In this document: in pieces, positions 1 through 17,498 of the stretch
Layout of the letters: the number at the start of each line of letters is the position of its first letter
How positions within the stretch are numbered: the stretch's first letter is position 1
Source of the DNA: Blastocystis sp. Blastoise
Lineage: Eukaryota > Sar > Bigyra > Opalinata > Blastocystidae
DNA length: 64,000 nucleotides
Assembly: GCA_039096225.1 (NCBI GenBank)
Contig: JBBPEB010000019.1
Coordinates: forward strand, 72,501 to 136,500
Reading direction: 5' to 3'
The notes under the pieces: model-generated
What the model saw: only the letters and a program-made list of their open reading frames with translations
Databases searched by the model: none
Told to the model about the DNA's origin: nothing
Translations under genes and position numbers: made by a program

Positions 1-782
1 ATTATTTTTCTATTTTGATAATCAGATAATTCCTTTGAGAAAAACTAAATCAATAGCTGAAATACAAAAATAACCAAGAATCATGGATAATTGAGCCTTT
101 TAGTATTTTTTCTTTAAACACTTAGTTTTTCATCAGGAAACTCTTGTATAGTATTTTTCTTTTTTTAATTCCAAATAGTAAACAAACAATGCTTATTTTA
201 TAGTTCTTTATTTTGCCATATTCATATAAAAAATGAATTCAATGGAGATGTACTTCTCGTTGTTGATGCTGTTTCAAAGATTTAAGGCTAACGCTATATA
301 TTAATTATATTCTGCTATTGTAGACAATAAGAAAATATATAACTTAAATAGAATCTGCTTATTTTTATAGTTTTTCCTAAATAATTAGACATAGAAGTCA
401 AATAAAAACTTATCTGTGACATATTCTATTGAATACTTCTATATTTATCTAATTTCTTTTAAAAAACAACAAAACGCACTTGTAAAATACGAATAACCCT
501 TTCTTCATTTAATATCACCAATCAACTAATTAAAAACTTTATCTATAATCTAATAAAATACATAATCAATCACTATTACTATATACACAGCTATTCAAAC
601 ACAACCCATTTCTTGTTTCTTTGACAAGCTGGAAGATCAAAATTCTTCACTCATTTACCATAAAAAACCATGGTTTTTTCTTTTTCTTTTTTCATGACAT
701 TCTTTTTTTCTGCAAAGTTCATTATTTTAACTTCGTCGTTGAAGTACATATATTTTTTTGTTATTAAGTGAATATTTATAAA
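1..782. other. Upstream intergenic region of the Tudor-SN gene
   Basis: AT-rich sequence with no reading frame showing protein-like composition and no recognisable RNA gene. The last 150 bases precede the Tudor-SN start and probably hold its promoter and leader, but I recognise no defined promoter element. Confidence 0.5.
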
Positions 783-2921
783 ATGCAAGGTATGAACCAC
801 TATATTATCACTATATACTCTAGGTTATGGTACTGTAAAGTCCGTCATTTCTGGTGATACTATTGTTCTTATGGCTAATGTCAAAGTATGATATAAACAT
901 TACTTAGCAAAGATATCTAAATACATTACTATTGTTTTTTTCACTTTAAATAGAAAGGTATTGCTCCTGAAATGCAATTAAATCTTGCTTATTGTATGGC
1001 TCCTCGTGTTGCTCGTGGTCCTGAAGGTATGGAAGAACCCTTTGGTTGGGAATCTCGTGAATATTTAAGAAAACATGCTATTGGACAAGTTGTTAAGTTC
1101 CAAGTTTTATATAAAGTATTTATAAACATTTATTTTAAAACATATTTATTTTCTTTTGAATAATTATTTTAAATCATAAGAAAAATAAGATTTAAAAAAA
1201 AAAAAAAAATTATTTATTGAAAAGTGATATTGATTTCATTCTATATATATAAATATATATATAGGTAGATGCTATTGGTAGAACATTTGCTAATATTTGG
1301 TTAGGAGAAAAGAGTCTTTGTGAAGATATGGTCAGTAGTGGTTGGTGTCGTGTAAAAGCAGAAACAAAGGAAGAAGGTGATTCTGAGTTATATGAACAAT
1401 TGATGGCTGCCGAAGGCACAGCCAAGAGTCACTCTCTTGGTGTATGGAATACTACTATTCCTAAGGCTCGTCAAGTCGACTATGAAGTAGCAGATGCTGA
1501 GAAGTTCTTTAAGAATAATAAAGGATTACCTTTCGCTGCTCTTATTGAACAAGTATGTTATTATATGATTATATGATTATATGATTATATGATTATATGA
1601 TTATATGATTATATGATTATATGATTATATATTATATGATTATATATTATATGATTATATGATTATATGATTATAGGATTATATGATTATATTATATAAT
1701 ATATCTATAGGTACGTGATGGTAGTACCTTCAAAGTTCTTCTCTTTGAGTCCAATAAAATGATCACTTTCCATTTAGCTGGTATTCAATGCCCTAAACCT
1801 GCTTTTGTACCTAAAAACTCAAATGGTATACATATTTATATACATATTTATATACATATTTATATACATATTTATATACATATTTATATACATATTACTA
1901 TTCCTTTCTATCTATGTTTCCCCTACCTTTAGAGTCCGCTACTCCTGATGAGCCCCTCTCTAGAGAGGCTAAAGCCTTTACTGAAGCTCGTCTTCTCAAT
2001 AGATCAGTTATCCTCTATATGGATGGACTTGATAAATTCCATACTTTCTTTGGTCATATTGAGCATCCTAAAGGTGATATTACTAAGGAACTTCTTAAGA
2101 ATGGTCTTGCACGTATAGTCGATTGGTCACTCAATTATAGAACAGCTGCTGATGCTATTTCCCTCCGAAATGATGAAATTGCCGCCAAAAGAGCCACTCT
2201 TGGTATCTGGAAAAATTATGTATGATTTTAATTCTATTTTATTCTATATAAACTATATTATATATATTATATATATTATATATATTATATATATTATATA
2301 TAGAAACCTGTTAATTCTGCTGCTGGAACTACAGTTCGTGTTCTTGAAGTTGTCTCTGGAGATTGTCTCTTAGTGACTATGAATCCCCGCGATTATTTAG
2401 CTGAACCTAAACGTGTTTATTTAAGCAGTATTCGTGCTCCTAAGATGGGATCTATTAAGAGAAATGTACCTGATGAACCTTATGCTTATAATGCTAAAGA
2501 AGCCCTTCGTAAGTTAGTTATAGGAAAGGAAGTCACTCTTAAAGTTGATTATACACGTACTATCACAAATACAGAAGGAGATCTCATCGCTACTTATGTC
2601 ACTATTACCGTGGGAAAGAAGGAAATGAATGTTGCTGAAGAACTTGTTAAACGTGGTTTAGCTACTGTTATGCATCATAAAGATGAAGATCCTCGTTCTC
2701 CTATATATGATCAATTATTAATCGCGGAAACTACTGCCAAGGATACGAAGAAAGGTCAATATTCCCGCGGAAGTTCCACTCGTTTGACTCCTGTAGATTT
2801 AAGTGAAAACAGTAATAAAGCCAAGTCTTTCCTTCCTTTCTTAAAGAGAAATAAAACTATGACTGTATGCTTTTTAGAATTATATTTATTATGTTGTTTC
2901 TTCTTCTTCTTCTTCTTCTTC

Positions 2922-2954
<33 letters not shown>

Positions 2955-4228
2955 TTTATATTAATATATAGGCTACTATCTTATATATTGGTAACGGTAG
3001 TAGATATCGTATATATATCCCTCAAGAGAATTGCGAATGTGTATTTATCCTTGAAGGCATCAAATCCCCCGCGGTTAAGACTGGAAAGGCTCAATCTGAA
3101 GCTTGTGCTGAAGCTGCTTTGGCTTTTGCTCGTTATCATTTCATGCAACGTGAAGTGACTATAGAAGTTGATACTCAGGATAAAGCTGGTAATATTATTG
3201 GTTATATGTATATAGAAGAAGAGAACAACAATAAGGATATTGCTACTTTTATGCTTAAGAATGGTTATGCTAGTATTCAGGAGATGAGTATAGATCGTTG
3301 TCGTGATGCCTCTATATATAAAGCTGCCGAAGAAGAAGCAAAGAAGATGAAGAAGGGAATCTGGAAGAACTATGTAGAAGTAGTATGAATATATATTATA
3401 TATAATATATATTATATTATTATTATTATATTATTATTATTATATATTATTATATATATTATTATTATTATATATTATTATTATATATTATTATATATAT
3501 TATTATAGGTGAAGAAGGTAGAAGAAGTAAAAGAAGAAGTCTATATGGGTGAAGTTTGTAATATAGAGGGTAATACTATATATATACAAACCGATAGAGA
3601 CTTAGAGAGATTAGATCAAATTGAAGCGGAACTCGAAAACTATAATAAGAATCATATATTAGCTATGAATATTAAGAGAAATGGTATTTATGTTGCTTAT
3701 AGTCAAGATAATAAGTTATATGCCAGAATTCGTATTGAAGAGACTGTAAAAGATAGTTCGATATTAAAATATAAAGTTGTTTATATTGATTATGGATTCA
3801 AGGATACTATTAATAATAACGTTATCTATGAATATACAAACTCTCTTAATATCCCTCCTCTTGCTCGTGCATCTCGTTTTGCCTTCTTAACTCTTCCCTC
3901 TCCTTCCTTCTCTCTTTATAATGATATATATAATGACTATTTAGATCTTATGGATGAAGCTACTTATCAAAAGAAACTTCAAATACATGTATTGGGTCGT
4001 GATAGTGAGAATCGTTTATTGATTATTCTGAGTGATCCTGCTGATAAGAAGAAACAGAGTATTAATAATAAAGTCGCTAGAGATGGCCTTGTTGTCTTAG
4101 ATAAGAAGAACAAACTTAATACTTATCCTGCTATTTTATCGGAATATGTCGCTGCCCTAGATGCTGCTAAAAAGGATCGTTGCGGAGTTTTCACTTATGG
4201 AGATTATGATGATGATGATGAAGAATAA
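783..4228 (+). CDS. SND1: Tudor-SN (SND1-type) staphylococcal nuclease/Tudor protein, nine exons
   Basis: Exons 783-789, 824-885, 954-1115, 1265-1552, 1711-1825, 1933-2219, 2304-2864, 2972-3382 and 3509-4228 join in frame into 870 residues, close to the roughly 900 usual for the family. Four staphylococcal-nuclease-like (SN) domains lie at about 1-150, 175-307, 308-470 and 495-631. A Tudor core follows at about 690-731 (NGIYVAYSQDNKLYARIR, then VYIDYGF), and a split fifth SN domain ends in an acidic tail. The N terminus resembles SND1 orthologues (GTVKSVISGDTIV, EPFGWESREYLRKHAIGQ). Known family roles are RNA binding, RNA-processing and stress-granule functions, with the Tudor domain binding methylarginine. 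The first intron is only 34 bp and leaves a 7-base first exon, so the start is slightly less certain than the rest. Confidence 0.95.
1553..1710 (+). repeat. Intron 4 of Tudor-SN, composed of a 9-bp tandem repeat
   Basis: This intron starts GTATG and ends TATAG. Nearly all of it is a tandem array of the 9-mer ATGATTATA with a few slipped units. It splits a codon-continuous SN domain, so it is an intron. Intron 5 (1826-1932) is built mainly from a different 12-bp repeat and intron 6 (2220-2303) from a 9-bp TATATTATA repeat. Confidence 0.85.
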
Positions 4229-5200
4229 AATTAGAATTATATATACTATCCTAAATGTAATGAAATACATTTATTTTATTTGATGTAATTATATATTATT
4301 CAATCGATTTTAAGGGGATATATCGTTGGTATTCTATTCTTGTTTTGTTTATTCTATATATTCAATAATTATATAATTTATATATATATATATATTGTTG
4401 ATTAAAAGTAAATTAAAAAACAAATTATATTTTTGACAAATCTGCTAACTATGTCAATGCTCATGACTATATACTATTTATAATTTTGAGAATTAAAAAA
4501 AGAAATATTATTTAATTTAAAAACTCTTAAAGCATTATGTAGCATTAAAAAACCTATTTATAGGTTGATGAAACGATTATTTTAATCTTGACTTTCTTAT
4601 TATTGTGTGTATTATATATGACAAGAAGGCATGAAGAACATGAATAAAATAATATTTGATTTGTTTATGAAAACAATATCTGTGACATTTTTTTTATTAA
4701 AGAAATCTAGAAGACATCTCGTTTTATATAACAATTATATTTATCATATATATTTGAAAAAAAAACAAAAACACATCCATTTTAATCACTATTTTTAATA
4801 TTGATAATTAATTATTTTGTAAAACATATTTTAGAATAAAGTAAACTATATATAACAGACAATCAACTTTTAATTATGATTGCCAAACAACAATTCATTC
4901 TCTAAGATTACTTCTTTTGACACTACAGCAAATCTATCATATTACTATCAATACCTATACGTTCTTTCACAATTTTCCAATAATACAAGTTGAAACTATA
5001 TAATAAAATATAATTCTTTATTCCCAAAGAAATTTCCTTCATGTCTTTGAATTGTGTGTCTATTCTTTTGTTTTGTTGAAGTTATTTCAAAAGTCTTTTT
5101 TTAGCTTGTTTTGTATATATCTTTTAGATACTAGTGTATTTGATAATAATCTTGCGATAATATTATCTCTAAGCTATATATAAATAACAATAAAGAAAAA
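4229..5200. other. Intergenic region
   Basis: About 970 AT-rich bases between the Tudor-SN stop and the next start. It contains short TA runs and no open frame with protein-like composition. I see no RNA gene. Confidence 0.5.
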
Positions 5201-9871
<4,671 letters not shown>

Positions 9872-10237
9872 TGATTATGAAATGAATGATACAATCATTC
9901 TAGTCTTATAAAATTAATTTTATTATTTTATTATATTTTAATGGTTTGCTATTTTTTTCATATGATATCTTGTGATCTTCTATTTCTTTATTTCCATTTC
10001 ATTATTTATGCATTGCTTAAACAGATATCGTTGAAACAAAATACATTAATATTCTATTGTTTTTGATAAGTAAACTAGAAATTATGGATGATTCTTAGTT
10101 ATCATAAAATAAATCAACATTTAAATATAATAAAAGTTTCTGTAAAACTAATTTTGATATAACAATAAATAAAGGTTAACAAATGCATACATTAATAAAT
10201 AAATACAAATAAAAAATATTCATATATATTAAACAAC
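9872..10237. other. Convergent 3' intergenic region
   Basis: AT-rich spacer between the 3' ends of the leucine-rich gene (+) and the first BTB-TLDc gene (-). Presumably it holds both poly(A) regions. No gene is seen. Confidence 0.5.
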
Positions 10238-11761
10238 CTATTCTCTTCCCCATACTTCATAATCTTCAATTAAAAAGTTATTTTGTTTATCATTATTATT
10301 TGTATTTACAAATAAAGAGTTTTTTTGAGGAGTATCAATAGTAGTAAAAGATCCAAAATTATTCCATGAGTTTTTATCAGTAGTATGACAATCACCACGT
10401 ATAGCAATATCAGTACCCCCTCCAAATAAAGGACCCCAAGAAGAATTACAACATATACCTCTTCCTCTTCCTTTACCAAGATGTTCATATTTTGTAGGAG
10501 GAATACCATGTTCATTACTTAATGTAAATATAAATGTTTTAGAAGGATCTTTATCTTTATTTGAACTATCCCAACTTTGATCTGTATATCCTCCAAATAT
10601 ATTCACATGATTATTATGACCTATATGTTTAACTAGAGTTACTGTTTCTCCTTTATTATCACAGTATTTATGGAATTCGTCTTTTGAATAATTATGTTCA
10701 CTTGCTCTATATAATAATTTCCATTTCTTTTCTTTGCCTAACCAATTTACTAAGGGAGTTTCAAAGCATTTCTTTTCAATTATAGTTGAATTCATAAATA
10801 CAGTTCTTATTTTCATCATTACCTCTTTAACTGCTTCTTTTCCTTCATCACCAAATAATTCAACCATTTCTTTTTCTAATAGTTCTTTATTAATATCATC
10901 AATTTTATCTTCTTCTATATATATATATCTATTATTCACATATTCAGTAATATATTCAATATATTTGTATTCCTTATTCATATATAAACTTTCATCAATA
11001 GGATTATAATCAATAAATCCATTATCATAGTTCATAACATAATTATTCCATAAGTCGTTCTTTATTAAAAACTCTTTAATAATATCATTCTTGTTTCCAT
11101 TTATAATTAAAGAAACTTCATCTCGTTTCTTATATTTCTTCATATTTCGATCTCTTCTTTCTCTACACGCAATCAAATCTATAGGAATCACTAAACCACA
11201 AAATTCAAATAAATTCAATAGTTCTAATTGTTCCTCATAAGAAAAAGTATCAAAATCTACTTTCTTTCCATTCAAATAATCTAATAAATAGTAAATAAAA
11301 GCATCATTACCTCTATAATCAAGAAATGCAGCTCCATCATTAGTTCTTTTATCTTCATTACGTTGTTCTTCAATAAAAGAGCCTTCCAACGAATCTAAAA
11401 CAGATTTCGATATTTGAAAAATAGGACCATTACTTGTAAATCGTATCAAATCCATATCATCATCATCATCATCATCATCATCATCGTCATCATCATTATC
11501 CATATTGAAATCAGATTCATGAATATAAGAATCATTTTGAAGAATTTCTTGTTTCTCATCTTCATTTTTACTATTGATTCCTTCATTATTTCTAGTTAAT
11601 TGTTTGATTAATTCATTGATGAATTCACCAGAGTAATTACAGAAACTAATTGACTTACTGAAAAGACCAATCAAATCAACAACTAGTTGTTCAAAGTGAA
11701 TTATATTCTTCTGAATATCACCATTCTTATTATTATCGTATTCTACCTTTTCTTTTACCAT
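10238..11761 (-). CDS. BTB/T1-TLDc protein 1, intronless
   Basis: A single exon encodes 507 residues from the MVKEK start shared with the two paralogues; an in-frame ATG two codons upstream (11767) is the alternative. After an N-terminal helical part and an acidic Asp run comes a BTB/T1-like domain (IRFTSNGPIFQISKSVLDSL; FLDYRGNDAFIYYLLDYLNG). A TLDc domain fills the C terminus (CFETPLVNWLGKEKKWKLLY, GETVTLVKHIGH, NIFGGYTDQSW, LFVNTNNN, IEDYEVWGRE). TLDc proteins are linked to V-ATPase regulation and oxidative stress resistance; the role here is not known. It lacks both introns that interrupt the TLDc part of the two neighbours, suggesting intron loss through an RNA intermediate. Confidence 0.88.
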   Translation of the reverse strand: MVKEKVEYDNNKNGDIQKNIIHFEQLVVDLIGLFSKSISFCNYSGEFINELIKQLTRNNEGINSKNEDEKQEILQNDSYIHESDFNMDNDDDDDDDDDDDDDMDLIRFTSNGPIFQISKSVLDSLEGSFIEEQRNEDKRTNDGAAFLDYRGNDAFIYYLLDYLNGKKVDFDTFSYEEQLELLNLFEFCGLVIPIDLIACRERRDRNMKKYKKRDEVSLIINGNKNDIIKEFLIKNDLWNNYVMNYDNGFIDYNPIDESLYMNKEYKYIEYITEYVNNRYIYIEEDKIDDINKELLEKEMVELFGDEGKEAVKEVMMKIRTVFMNSTIIEKKCFETPLVNWLGKEKKWKLLYRASEHNYSKDEFHKYCDNKGETVTLVKHIGHNNHVNIFGGYTDQSWDSSNKDKDPSKTFIFTLSNEHGIPPTKYEHLGKGRGRGICCNSSWGPLFGGGTDIAIRGDCHTTDKNSWNNFGSFTTIDTPQKNSLFVNTNNNDKQNNFLIEDYEVWGRE

Positions 11762-11767
11762 TTTCAA

Positions 11768-12842
11768 ATAAGTAAAAAATATGAAAATAAAATAAAAATG
11801 TCAAAAAAATGAAATCTAAACAATTGAGGAGAATTCAATTTGATTTCCCTTTGATTCTTTGAACCAATAATATATGGATTTCTTCTTTACGTAAGAATTG
11901 TCATCGACTACAATAGTCCTCGTCAAGAATCTCAATAGAAATAGAATAAATAGTATTTTTATGATGAAATCTCATCTTTTGAAAGTACTAGGTTTAACAG
12001 GAATGAATAAACTGAATGTTTTGAAGGATTTGAAGGTTTGAAAATATTGTTTTTCTTTTGTTTATATATTATGAATCTTATTTATTGTAATGAATTATTA
12101 AGTAATAATTATTTAAAAAAAAAATTTGTGAAAAATAGAATTGTTCTTTTTTTGTTTATAAAAGTCACCTTTTTATTCTAATCATTCATTATCTCGATTC
12201 TTTCATTGATATTATTCAAGATAGTATTGCTTATTATTTGTAAATATTCCTATGAAAGAAAATATTATGAAAAAGAAATTATGTTTGATTAAAACATTGT
12301 TTATTATATATTTATTACATTCATAATGTATTCTATAGATGTTTGAAATGAAAATAATCTAAAGAATAATATATATAATTCTTGATCGAATTATCATTAC
12401 TTATATTTAATGATTATAAAGATTTCTTAATTATATAAATTGATATTCTAAAAAGTATTCTATATTAATTTCAATGAAATAGTTGAATATATGTTAAAAA
12501 ACCAATTTTAATGGTTTCAAATAACATGAATTACTTATTTATAAATATTATATTCACATATTTATTCATAATACAATGATTCTTTCATATATAAGAATAC
12601 CAATTTCAAAAAAAAATTCATTTCTTTCTTTGATTAAATCATATTCAATTCACTATTCTTCTTTATAAATCATTCTATCCAAGAATACTCACATTTTAAT
12701 CAAATTAACATTCCTAAATCATTTTAATCAAAATATCAAAAATACCAAGAAAAATCTCTTCTTCATACTTGATTTTTCATTATTTCGATAGTTATAGATT
12801 GAGTTACTGAAAGTTACTTTGTTTTTTAAATTAATAAAGGAA
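11768..12842. other. Divergent intergenic region between two BTB-TLDc genes
   Basis: About 1.07 kb separates the divergent 5' ends of TLDc genes 1 and 2, so it probably carries both promoters. It contains homopolymer and AT tracts and no protein-like frame. No specific regulatory motif is recognised. Confidence 0.5.
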
Positions 12843-15112
12843 ATGGTTAAAGAAGGAGTTCTACTTGATCTTGATTCTTTCAAGCAACTAAAGGATATTG
12901 CTTCTGGATTTGATGAATTGATGAAGAAAGTTGTTGATGGATTCACATCTATAGTATCTGAAACTTTATACACTGGAAAAGCATTCCATGATGTTCTGAA
13001 GAATCTAAATAATAATAATAATGAAAATGAAGAAGATAAGAATTTGAATTACAAACAATTTCAAAATGAAAAGAACAATAATGTGAATGAAGCTATGAAT
13101 ATGAGTCAAAGATATTATAATCATGCTGAAGATACTGATTTGATTCGTTTTTCTAGTGATGGTCCTGTGTTTTCTATATCTAAAAGCATTCTCAATTCAA
13201 TTCAATATTCTTATATATATGAACAATCTGAAGAAGAAATGAGAACTAAAGATGGAACTATATTTCTTGATTATCGAGGAAACGATATTTATGTATATTA
13301 TTTATTAGATTATTTGAATGGAAACGAAATTGATTATAGTGTTTTTGATATAAAAGACAAATTGGAATTACTTCATTTATATGAATTTTGTAATATAATA
13401 ATTCCTGTAGAATTAGTTGGTTGTCGTGAACAAAGAGATGATAATAAAAGGAAGTATAAAGAAGGTGATGAAGTTTCTCTTTTTATTAATGGAAAGAAAG
13501 AAGATGTTATAAAACAATATTTAATTAAGAATGAGATATGGAATTCTTTTGTAATGAAGTATAATGATGGATTCGTTGATTATAATTTTATTGATAATTC
13601 TTTCTCTATGAGTTTGAAATGTGATACTATAAAATATATTACTCAATATGCTGAACATGAATTTTGTTATATAGTAGAAACAGTTAATAATGATTTGAAT
13701 ATTAATTTATTGAAAAAAGAAATGTATACTCTATTTGGTGATAAAGGAAGGCAATGTATTATAGATATGATGAAAAGACCTACTGTATTTCAAGAATCAA
13801 AGATTATTAATAAGAAATGTTTTGAGACTTCATTAGTGAATTGGCTTGGTAAAGAAAAGAAATGGAAATTATTATTTAGGTATATTATTATTATTTATTA
13901 TCTATGTTTATAGAGCAAGTGACCATAATTTTAAAGCAAGTGAATTCCATAAATATTGTGATACTAAATGTCCTACTGTTACTATAATTAAACATATAGG
14001 TCATGATGATAAGATTAATATATTTGGAGGATATACTACTCAATATTGGGAATCTAGAACTGATGATTGTATATATATATTATTGTTATTTAATAATATA
14101 ATACAATATAGGTTGGAAATATGACAGTGGGTCTTTCTTATTTACATTAAGTAATGAGCATGATATTCCTCCTACTAAATATGATATACTTGATCCTTTT
14201 AATGCATTATATTGTGATAAGAATAGTGGCCCTTGTTTTCTAGATATAAGTATTGAAGAGGATTGTCATAATAACAACGATAGTTATGTTAATGGTAAGA
14301 CTGGTGTATATTCTCATAGTCTTACTCCTCAATTCCGATCTTTATTTGTGAATACAGCTGGATTACAAGATAAAAATAATTTTATTGTTGATGAATATGA
14401 AGTCTATGAATTAATACCAAATCCTGATTTATATTTACCCAATTCAATTCTTATTAATGAAGAAATGGGTATTGAGTTAAGTAAATGGTTTGAAGGGAAT
14501 AAAGAATGGAGATTATTATATAGGTAAATTCTATTATTTTTTATAGTATTATATATATAGATGTTCTGATGAGAAGAGAAGTATAAAGAAATGGCATGAG
14601 AAATGTGATGATAAAGAATCATTAGTAATTATACAAGGAAAAGACAAAGATGGTCAATCGTATATATTTGGAGGATATTCTAGTGTTGGTTGGGGGAAGA
14701 ATCATAATGATATGGAAAATCCACTTAGAAGTATTTATATTAAATAAATAAACAAATATTTATATATATAGGAGGTATGGGATATAGAGTAGATTCAAAA
14801 GCCTTTTTATTTTCATTAACAAATCCACATGGACATAATTATACGAAATTAAATATTAATCCTAAATATATAAATAGTGCATTAGTAAGTAATGATTCAT
14901 CATTTGAACTTACTTTTTGTTATGGTATATATTTATGTACTCAAATTGATAAAGATCGATTTACAAATGGTAGTAATGAATTTTTATATAATGAAGATCC
15001 CGTATATATCTCTCCTTATCCTGAATTAGGAAATAGTTTCTTTGTTAATACTAATAAACCTGGTGAAAACAATGAATTTGATTTAATTGATTTTGAAGTA
15101 TTTACGAGTTAG
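12843..15112 (+). CDS. BTB/T1-TLDc protein 2 with two TLDc domains, five exons
   Basis: Exons 12843-13879, 13914-14068, 14112-14523, 14561-14730 and 14772-15112 join in frame to 704 residues ending in TAG. The MVKEG start matches the MVKEK start of the paralogues. The order is: helical N terminus; BTB/T1-like domain (LIRFSSDGPVFSISKSIL, FLDYRGNDIYVYYLLDYLNG); a first TLDc domain (KCFETSLVNWLGKEKKWKLL, HKYCDTKCPTVTIIKHIGH, NIFGGYTTQYW); and a second, diverged TLDc domain (KWFEGNKEWRLLYR, ESLVIIQGKDKDG, IFGGYSSVGWG, SFFVNTNKPGE). The intron after KLLF is 34 bp. Each TLDc copy carries an intron just after the conserved W-(K/R)-LL motif, so the second domain probably arose by internal duplication with its intron. 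Confidence 0.9.
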
Positions 15113-15702
15113 TCATAAAAAATAAATATCAAAAGCATTTATCTTCTTTTTAAATCTTATTTTATTATTTGTTCTCTTAAATCTTTTTATTCATATTAAC
15201 GTATATGTCATTAATAGAATTTATATGTATACATATACAGTTCATATATATATTTTCTTTATTATATACTATATATATTTATATCTACTTTTTTATTAAT
15301 TATTTTTAATACTATTCTTATTAAAATATATTTTTTCTTTTAGAATTATTAACCTCACAATGTATAACTTTTTTTGTTATGATAATTATTTATTATATAA
15401 TATACTATTCATTCACATTAAAAAGGCATGAATTATAAATAGGATCCAACAATAAGGACATGAATATATTAAAATATTATATTATATAAATTAACAAAAA
15501 TGTTTAGATATTATTTCTATGATACCAATGATATGTAGATTCTATTATATATTTCACAATTACTAAACATATAAGAAACACAAACAAATAAAATTGATAA
15601 TACAAAAATAGTAATAAGTAATAATACAAATATAAAAAAAGAAATATATATTTTCTTAGTATCTCAAATAGATTCATTCATATAATAGAATATACATATA
15701 TA
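15113..15702. other. Convergent 3' intergenic region
   Basis: AT-rich spacer between the 3' ends of TLDc genes 2 (+) and 3 (-). No gene or RNA is recognisable. Confidence 0.5.
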
Positions 15703-17291
15703 TTACGCTCTTCCCCAGACTTCATAATCTTCAACTTTAAAGTAATTATATTCATTTGGACCAGCAGTATTAACAAATAAGGATGACCTTTGAGGAGTAT
15801 TTATCCATGTGAAAGAAGAAGCATTTGTATATGTATATACATTGTCAGTATCACATTTATCAACTAATGAAATATCAAAGCCACTTCCAAATACAGGACC
15901 CCATAAAGAAGAACATAAAATACCACTACCATTACCATTATGTAGATAGTGAGTAGGAGGAATACCATGTTCATTACTTAAAGTGAATAGAAATTCTTTA
16001 GAAGCAGGTTTATTACCTATAGAGAAGAATATGAAATAAATATTGATATATATATAAATAATATACATACCACTATTACTATCCCAATTTTGATCTGTAT
16101 ATCCTCCAAATATATTAATATGATTATAATTTCCTTTATGTTTAATTATAGTCACTGTTTCTCCTTTATAATCACAATATTTATGGAATTGGCTTGCTTT
16201 ATATTCATGTTTACTTGCTCTATAAACATAGATAATAATATATAATAATAACATATATACGTAAATAATAATTTCCATCTCTTTTCTTTACCAAGCCATT
16301 TCATTAAGGGAGTTTCAAAACATCTCTTTTCAATTATTCTTGAATTTGTAAATACAGTTGGGTTTCCCATCATTTCTTCTGTCACAGCTTCTCTTCCTTT
16401 ATCACCAAATAATTCAAACATTTCTTTATCTAATAATTCTTTATCAATACTAATTATTTTTTCTTCTTCTATATCTATATATCCATTATTTACATATTGA
16501 TTAATATATTCAATATATTCATATTTCTTATTCACATAAAAATTATCTTCTATGGGATTATAATGAATAAATCCCTTATCATAATGTATAACATATTCAT
16601 TCCATAATCCATTCTTTATCAAATACTTTTTAATAGTATCATTCTTATTTCCATTAATAATCAATTTTATTTCATCTCCTTCTTCATATTTCTTTTTCTT
16701 TGTATCTCTTCTTGCTCTACAATCTATTAATTCTAAAGGAATAGGTAAACCACAATATTCAAATAAATCTAATATTTTTAATTGTTCTTCATAAGAAAAA
16801 GAATCAAAATCTACTTTCTTTCCATTCAAATAATTAACTAAATAATAAACAGCGGCATCATTTCCAGGATAATCAAGATATATAGATCCATCATTTGTCC
16901 TAAGTTCTTCACTACATTGTTCTTCAATAAAAGAACCTTTCAAAGAATCTAAAACAGATTTTGATATTTGAAATATAGGACCATTATTGGTAAATCTAAT
17001 GGAATCCATATTATCATCACATTTATCATCCATATTGACATTCATATCTTCATTATTCTTATCTTCATAAGCAGATTTCATTTCAAATCCATTTTTTCCG
17101 CTTTTATTATTAATATAGCCATCTCCAATATGTTTTATAAGTCTATTAATCGACATTCCAGAATGAATACCAAGATTCATTACTGATCCAAATACACTAA
17201 CAACATCTTTCATCAATTCTTCATATACATTGATATCCTCCTTCAATCTATTGAATTTACCAATATCAAATAACGCCTTTTCTTTCACCAT
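15703..17291 (-). CDS. BTB/T1-TLDc protein 3, three exons
   Basis: On the minus strand, exons 17291-16261, 16219-16071 and 16016-15703 join in frame to 497 residues. The start is MVKEKALFDIGKF, as in the paralogues. A BTB/T1-like domain (IRFTNNGPIFQISKSVLDSL, YLDYPGNDAAVYYLVNYLNG) is followed by one TLDc domain (RCFETPLMKWLGKEKRWKLL, GETVTIIKHKGN, NIFGGYTDQNWD, VEDYEVWGRA). The two introns (16220-16260, 41 bp; 16017-16070, 54 bp) sit where TLDc gene 2 has its first two introns, so those positions are ancestral. The protein is closest to TLDc 1 over its whole length. Confidence 0.9.
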
Positions 17292-17498
17292 TATTTCAAT
17301 AAAGCTAAATCTTAAAAAAAAAATAAAATAATTTCTTCTCATAAAAATTTATCGAATCACAGTGATTTACTATTGTTTTCCCACATAAATTCAATCATAT
17401 TTTCAAACTTGTTTAATAATAAATTGAAACAGAAGAATAAATGAATTAAATTATAACCCAATTTAAATTATTCACATATTACCTTTAAACACATTTAA
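17292..17498. promoter_or_regulatory. Short divergent intergenic region, probable bidirectional promoter
   Basis: Only 207 bp separate the start codons of TLDc gene 3 (-) and the leucine-rich gene (+). Both promoters must lie here or overlap the genes. No motif is recognised; the call rests on geometry only. Confidence 0.45.
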
